Source: an uncultured Bacteroidales bacterium
GTDB taxonomy: Bacteria > Bacteroidota > Bacteroidia > Bacteroidales > P3
Reading direction: 5' to 3'
Assembly: GCA_946540365.1 (NCBI GenBank)
Contig: CAMNIH010000031.1
Span: 1-14,392 of the forward strand
DNA length: 14,392 bases
Shown here: positions 7,745 to 14,392 of the stretch, piece by piece
Layout of the letters: every line of letters starts with the position of its first letter
Position numbering within the stretch: the first letter of the stretch is position 1
The notes under the pieces: model-generated
Told to the model about the DNA's origin: nothing
What the model saw: only the letters and a program-made list of their open reading frames with translations
The model's database searches: none
Program-made: the position numbers and the translations under genes

Positions 7745-9265
7745 TTAGAGTATTCTGCTCTTTTTGTTGCTTCCCACAACCAGGTTGAAGCCGAGTTTGT
7801 AGTTGAAGGCCTTCATCTGCGTGAAGTACATGCTGCTTGCATAGTCCATCATGACGTAGGCCTGCACCAATGTGGCAGGTGTGAGGATGAGACCCACGCC
7901 GGGATTGAGGAAGTTGTCGATCGTGATCTTGCTGTGTCCGTCGTAGACCATCGATGAACCGACAACCAGTTCAATCCAGTTGAAGAGGTTGACGCCGGCC
8001 GAGACGGTCGTGTTGAAACGGAAGGTGTTCTTCAGACCTTCGATGCCATCCTCGCCCAGGTCGAGGGCAAGGTCGCTGGCACTGTTGATGGTCTTGCGGG
8101 CCAGCAGGCCGCGATCCCATTGGCCATGCATGAGGATGCCGGCTTTCAGGAGCCCCAGATTGACAGTGGCGGCCAGATTCATCTTGGTGGGAATGTTGTA
8201 CCAGTAGTCGCCCTCGTTGACCTTGAATTCCGGAGTCATGGCCTTCATCTGTTCGTTGAGGTACTCTGTCAGTGTGTCGAAATTAACGCTGCCTCGGTCG
8301 AGCAGATTGGCGATGTCCATTCCGTTGAACTCGATAGTGCCCTGGCCACCCGTCGGCACAAGGCTCACCACATTCTTCTGCCAGTGGATGCCGGTCGAAA
8401 TGTCGTTGATTGAAGCCGAGATGGTGAAGGGGCCGAGGTCGTATTTGGCTCCGATGTCGAAGGCCAGGCCGGTATTGCCACCGTTGATGTCGAGCACACT
8501 CTGCAGGACGTCGTTCACCTGAATGTTCTTGAACATATCGAGGCCAAGGCCCTGGGCCGAGTCGATGGGAATCACCGACGATCCCATGACCTCATAATAG
8601 ATCTTGGCGCGAACCGACTCGTAGTCGGGGTCGGTCTCGAAGGTCACTTTGGTGTTGTCGGTATTGAGGTTCACCAAGCCGGAGAGCAGTTTCACGTGGG
8701 CACCCACGGTCAGGTTGGTCATCGGCACCCGCAGACCGGCACCCACGCTGGTCTCCAAGTACATCTGTGCGTTGAAGAAGTCGCCGTCCAGGATCGGCAT
8801 CTCGGGGTATGCCGTTCCGTCGGGCTGCACATTGCCGTTGAGCACGAAGTTGATGGCGTCAATCGGCAGACCCAGGTTGAAGTTGGTCTTCAGTTGCATG
8901 TTGGCATCGACAAAGACGCTGCCGATACGCAAGCCCAAACCGACAAGGTTGATGTCGGCTCCCAGCCGGAACTGGTTGTCCTCACCGAGGGTGGTCAGCA
9001 CGTTGTTGAGGTCGATGATGTTGGCCTGTTGCTCGGCGTCATAGTGTACGATGTCGCCAATCGACAGCGGCAGACCAAGTTGCAGGCTGTTGAGGCCCGG
9101 CAGCTGCAGGTAGAATGCCGAGGGGAAAAATGCCGGGTTGAGCATATTGCTCTGCGGGGTGCGCTGAGTAAAGTAGAACAGGTTGTTCGTTTCGCTGTAC
9201 TGGGCGTGGGCGCTCCCGACGGCAAGCATGAAGAACGCTGCCATTATCGTAAGTCTGTGTCTCAT
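7745..9265 (-). CDS. DUF5723-like outer-membrane protein
   Basis: The protein has 506 residues. The N-terminal signal peptide is MRHRLTIMAAFFMLAVGSAHAQ, with a likely cut after AHA. The mature protein starts with a block typical of Bacteroidales DUF5723-like proteins, around NMLNPAFFPSAFYLQLPGLNS, and then has many alternating hydrophobic/polar strands rich in Gly, Asn, Asp and Leu. This fits an outer-membrane beta-barrel or beta-rich envelope protein. I recognise the family only from this N-terminal block and general character. The ATG at 9265 is chosen over 9280 because GGAGG (9278-9274) lies 8 nt before it and because the shorter form gives a clean signal peptide. It follows the lipoprotein gene by about 21 bp, suggesting a joint role at the cell surface. 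Function unknown. Confidence 0.8.
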   Translation of the reverse strand: MRHRLTIMAAFFMLAVGSAHAQYSETNNLFYFTQRTPQSNMLNPAFFPSAFYLQLPGLNSLQLGLPLSIGDIVHYDAEQQANIIDLNNVLTTLGEDNQFRLGADINLVGLGLRIGSVFVDANMQLKTNFNLGLPIDAINFVLNGNVQPDGTAYPEMPILDGDFFNAQMYLETSVGAGLRVPMTNLTVGAHVKLLSGLVNLNTDNTKVTFETDPDYESVRAKIYYEVMGSSVIPIDSAQGLGLDMFKNIQVNDVLQSVLDINGGNTGLAFDIGAKYDLGPFTISASINDISTGIHWQKNVVSLVPTGGQGTIEFNGMDIANLLDRGSVNFDTLTEYLNEQMKAMTPEFKVNEGDYWYNIPTKMNLAATVNLGLLKAGILMHGQWDRGLLARKTINSASDLALDLGEDGIEGLKNTFRFNTTVSAGVNLFNWIELVVGSSMVYDGHSKITIDNFLNPGVGLILTPATLVQAYVMMDYASSMYFTQMKAFNYKLGFNLVVGSNKKSRIL

Positions 9266-9273
9266 TGTTTTGT

Positions 9274-9278
9274 CCTCC
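9274..9278 (-). promoter_or_regulatory. strong Shine-Dalgarno deciding the start at 9265
   Basis: GGAGG on the minus strand lies 8 nt before the ATG at 9265. It overlaps an upstream in-frame ATG (9280-9278), which would have no such signal. Strong Shine-Dalgarno sites are uncommon in Bacteroidetes, so this supports the downstream start. Confidence 0.7.
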
Positions 9279-9286
9279 ATGTTTGA

Positions 9287-10723
9287 TTAGTTACCAAGTT
9301 TGTTTAAGATGTCACCCACGATCGGGAACTCGGTGGGGTCGAAGACCTCCATGTCGATGTTGATCGAGGGATCTATCTTCACCAGCAGTTTGATCTTCAG
9401 GTAGTCATCGCGTCGGATCTGCTTGAAGTCATTGTCGGTGGTGGCCAGTTTAAGCCGCAGCTGCAGGCTCGAGGCGTTGACCATCTTGTCGAGGCCCTCC
9501 ACGGTGAGCGGAATCTCGACACGGGTGCGGGTGCTTGTGTCGGCCTCCGACACGCCGGGACGACCGGATACCGGAACCGTATGGGCCGATGCCACCAGTT
9601 GGTTCGAGAAGAGGGTGTAGCTCGGCAAGCCGTTCTGATCCATGAAGACGCCGTCGAGCGTCAGATCCAGCGGAATGCCGTTGTCGAGGATGATGATGGC
9701 GGTCACTTTCGACGAGTCGATGCTGGCGGCCCCTTCGCCCAGGATGCTGGTCAGCAGCGAGTCGAGCTGGTCGATCACCGAGGTGTTGCTGCTGTTGCCT
9801 TCGCCGTTGATTTCCAGGTCGTAGCTGTAGGGCAGGTTGCCAATGCGGATCTCGAAGGGCAGGTCTACATTCAGGTCGGCACCGAAGGTGAGGTAGGTCA
9901 TCTTCAGGCTGTCCAGCAGGGTCTCGAAGCTGCTGACGGCGTCAGGGTTGCTCAGGGCATCGCCCAGGTTGTCGTAGACGATGGCCGAGTCGACCTCGAT
10001 GTTCATGTGGAACGACGCGGTGATGTACCGCGGCATGCTGTTCACAATTTCGGCAAGGTTGATGTCGTCGAAACTGACCGTGCCGCCATCGATGATGTCG
10101 TCCAGCACCAGCGACTGGCTGGCAAAACCGGTGAAGGTGTGCGGCACATTGCCGTGGTCCACATAGCGGATGGTGAGCTGGTCGATGCGCGCCTGGACAT
10201 AGTCTCTCAGGACTTGCTCCACGTTGGGCGGGCAACCACCCTGCACGAATACATCAAGGTTGAACAGCAACTCGTTGATGGCGATGTTGCCGTCGACGAT
10301 GGCCTGCATGTCGGCCTTGTCGAAGAGGTCGATCGGAATCGAATACTCGATGATGGTGTCGCGAGCGATGAATGGCGGATTCGACATTTTGGGACTCGGG
10401 GCTGTTCTCAGCCGGCTGCCTTTGCCGGCCGGTTGCTGTTTCCCGATCATGCCGCCGATCTGGATTGTCTCACGGATCGACGTGTCGTAGTGGAACGTGA
10501 TCGTGTTGGCATCGGTGATAATTCCCGAGAATGTGCCGTCGAACGACATCAGCAAGTCGTTCAGGTTGAGCTGCCCGCTGCTGATCACAGGCAATTCGAA
10601 CGTGGGATCCAGATTGCCCTGCACTCGGTAGGGGTGCTTCAGCAACTCCATGTCGTCTTTGCTGCACGATGAGAACGACAGCACCAGAGCCAACAGGCTT
10701 GCCAGAAATATTGTCCTTTTCAT
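9287..10723 (-). CDS. lipoprotein of unknown function, probably surface-exposed
   Basis: The protein has 478 residues. The N-terminus MKRTIFLASLLALVLSFSSC is a lipoprotein signal peptide with the lipid-carrying cysteine at residue 20. The following SKDD resembles the lipoprotein export signal (charged/acidic residues right after Cys) that sends Bacteroidetes lipoproteins to the outer face of the outer membrane. The rest is acidic and beta-rich, with many Asp/Asn/Leu/Ile strands, and looks like two or more beta-sandwich-like parts (for example around LVLDDIIDGGTVSFDDINL and around FEIRIGNLPYSYDLEING). No enzyme motif is seen and I cannot name a family. It heads a probable operon with the DUF5723-like gene and der, behind the promoter at 10817-10847. 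Confidence 0.8.
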   Translation of the reverse strand: MKRTIFLASLLALVLSFSSCSKDDMELLKHPYRVQGNLDPTFELPVISSGQLNLNDLLMSFDGTFSGIITDANTITFHYDTSIRETIQIGGMIGKQQPAGKGSRLRTAPSPKMSNPPFIARDTIIEYSIPIDLFDKADMQAIVDGNIAINELLFNLDVFVQGGCPPNVEQVLRDYVQARIDQLTIRYVDHGNVPHTFTGFASQSLVLDDIIDGGTVSFDDINLAEIVNSMPRYITASFHMNIEVDSAIVYDNLGDALSNPDAVSSFETLLDSLKMTYLTFGADLNVDLPFEIRIGNLPYSYDLEINGEGNSSNTSVIDQLDSLLTSILGEGAASIDSSKVTAIIILDNGIPLDLTLDGVFMDQNGLPSYTLFSNQLVASAHTVPVSGRPGVSEADTSTRTRVEIPLTVEGLDKMVNASSLQLRLKLATTDNDFKQIRRDDYLKIKLLVKIDPSINIDMEVFDPTEFPIVGDILNKLGN

Positions 10724-10816
10724 AGTTTTATAATATTTATTAATTGTATACTTTTATTTTACTATGTCTTATATATCAGCATGGTTACCGTATGTAACGG
10801 GTATAAACTGACTTTG

Positions 10817-10847
10817 CAAAGATATGAAATAAAAATCGTTCCACAAA
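10817..10847 (-). promoter_or_regulatory. Bacteroidetes-type promoter for the lipoprotein operon
   Basis: On the minus strand a -33 box TTTG (10847-10844) is followed, after a 19-nt spacer, by a -7 box TATCTTTG (10824-10817). This matches the Bacteroidetes sigma factor consensus TTTG/TAnnTTTG in both elements and spacing. Transcription would start near 10810 and leave an AT-rich leader of about 90 nt before the lipoprotein ATG at 10723. The -33 box lies just downstream of the hppA terminator. Confidence 0.8.
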
Positions 10848-10857
10848 AAAAAAGAAT

Positions 10858-10891
10858 AAAAAAAGCATCACTCAGTCGAGTGATGCTTTTT
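10858..10891 (-). terminator. bidirectional rho-independent terminator after hppA
   Basis: There is a perfect 9-bp stem GCATCACTC / GAGTGATGC (10865-10873 and 10878-10886) with a 4-nt loop AGTC, flanked by seven A on the left and five T on the right, so A-T pairs extend the stem. Read on the minus strand it is followed by a run of seven U. It lies 28 bp after the hppA stop and isolates hppA from the lipoprotein operon. Confidence 0.92.
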
Positions 10892-10918
10892 GATTTGTTG
10901 ATAATCAGTAGTGTACGT

Positions 10919-13348
<2,430 letters not shown>

Positions 13349-13417
13349 AGATGTTGTTGTTAAGTTTATTATTTAAATTGATTATTTGCTTTGTGCGGGT
13401 TAACGGTCTTTTTCAGA

Positions 13418-13445
13418 AGAAGGCCCCGAATATTCGGAGCCTTCT
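13418..13445 (-). terminator. hairpin between atpC and hppA, possible terminator
   Basis: A near-perfect palindrome: AGAAGGC, one mismatch, CCGAA, loop TA, TTCGG, mismatch, GCCTTCT (13418-13424, 13426-13430, 13433-13437, 13439-13445). It lies 13 bp after the atpC stop. On the minus strand the sequence after the stem is TCTGAAAAAG without a T-run, so it may be a weak terminator, a 3'-end stabiliser or a processing site. Confidence 0.55.
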
Positions 13446-13458
13446 AATTCTAATGATT

Positions 13459-13695
13459 CTATTGTACCAGAATAAGGATGTCGTTCTTTTGGCCTTTCAC
13501 GACTCCCGCCTTGATGTCGAACACTTTCTCTTCCGCGCCTTCCGCCTGCAGTCTGATTCTGCCTTCGGCAAGGCTTGAAATGATGGGGGCGTGGTTCTCC
13601 AATATCTCGAAGAGGCCACCCGTGCCGGGCAGCTGGACAAGCGTCGCCGTTCCTTCATAGAGAGTCGTGTCGGGTTTTATTATCTTTACGTTCAT
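13459..13695 (-). CDS. atpC: F-type ATP synthase epsilon subunit, short form
   Basis: The protein has 78 residues. It matches the N-terminal beta-sandwich domain of the epsilon subunit, with NVKIIKPDTTLYEGTATLVQLPGTGG and LENHAPIISSLAEGRIRL, and ends at the last beta strand (ILILVQ). The C-terminal two-helix domain, which in many bacteria inhibits ATP hydrolysis, is absent. Forms of about 80 residues are usual in Bacteroidetes, so this is not a broken gene. Epsilon sits on the central stalk and couples F1 to the c ring. It is 36 bp after atpD. No other ATP synthase genes follow; the next gene downstream is hppA. Confidence 0.95.
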   Translation of the reverse strand: MNVKIIKPDTTLYEGTATLVQLPGTGGLFEILENHAPIISSLAEGRIRLQAEGAEEKVFDIKAGVVKGQKNDILILVQ

Positions 13696-13731
13696 TTCTT
13701 TAAGGTTGAAGGGTGATAGGGGATGAAGGGG

Positions 13732-14392
<661 letters not shown>

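Noticed and set aside
9581..10672. Plus-strand open frame (363 codons) opposite the lipoprotein gene
   Set aside because: Its composition is that of an antisense shadow (Val/Asp/Gln/His-rich, no motif). The minus-strand frame has a proper signal peptide and promoter.
13349..13417. Promoter for hppA
   Set aside because: The AT-rich leader has no TAnnTTTG or TTTG in suitable positions on the minus strand, so no site could be supported.

Overview
The window looks like a chromosomal segment of a Bacteroidales bacterium. Supporting signs are a Bacteroidetes-type promoter (TTTG, 19 nt, TATCTTTG), a short ATP synthase epsilon subunit, the divergent membrane pyrophosphatase typical of Bacteroides/Prevotella relatives, a lipoprotein with a Ser-Lys-Asp-Asp export-like signal after its cysteine, and AraC-type regulators fused to seven membrane segments. 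Coding regions are GC-rich by eye and intergenic regions are AT-rich. I cannot name the genus from sequence alone.

Layout. Positions 1-2419 are on the plus strand: the 3' end of ispG, then two related membrane genes. The first (435-1244) has only the seven-helix membrane part. The second (1265-2419) has the same membrane part plus a C-terminal AraC-type DNA-binding domain. From 2434 to the end everything is on the minus strand. Read in transcription order from the right edge: atpD (5' end outside the window) and atpC; hppA, followed by a strong hairpin terminator; then, behind a good promoter, a likely operon of a lipoprotein, an outer-membrane DUF5723-like protein, der, trxA and a DUF58 gene, closed by a rho-independent terminator at 5065-5097; then queA and rarA, which meets the AraC-type gene tail to tail.

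Functionally this is mostly housekeeping: isoprenoid synthesis (IspG), F-type ATPase, ion-pumping pyrophosphatase, ribosome assembly GTPase (Der), thioredoxin, queuosine tRNA modification (QueA) and replication-fork maintenance (RarA). Less ordinary are the membrane sensor pair, the lipoprotein/outer-membrane pair and a DUF58 gene without its usual MoxR partner.

The most notable non-coding signal is a set of short-period arrays. Octamers occur at 377-432 and 1222-1261 and heptamers at 3917-3944. All three include or touch the stop codon of the gene they follow and place TAA in every frame. A stop-free heptamer array lies inside rarA (3081-3115), and a three-unit repeat with inverted arms lies between queA and rarA. 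I see no CRISPR array, tRNA, rRNA, transposase or defence system, and no convincing new multi-gene system.
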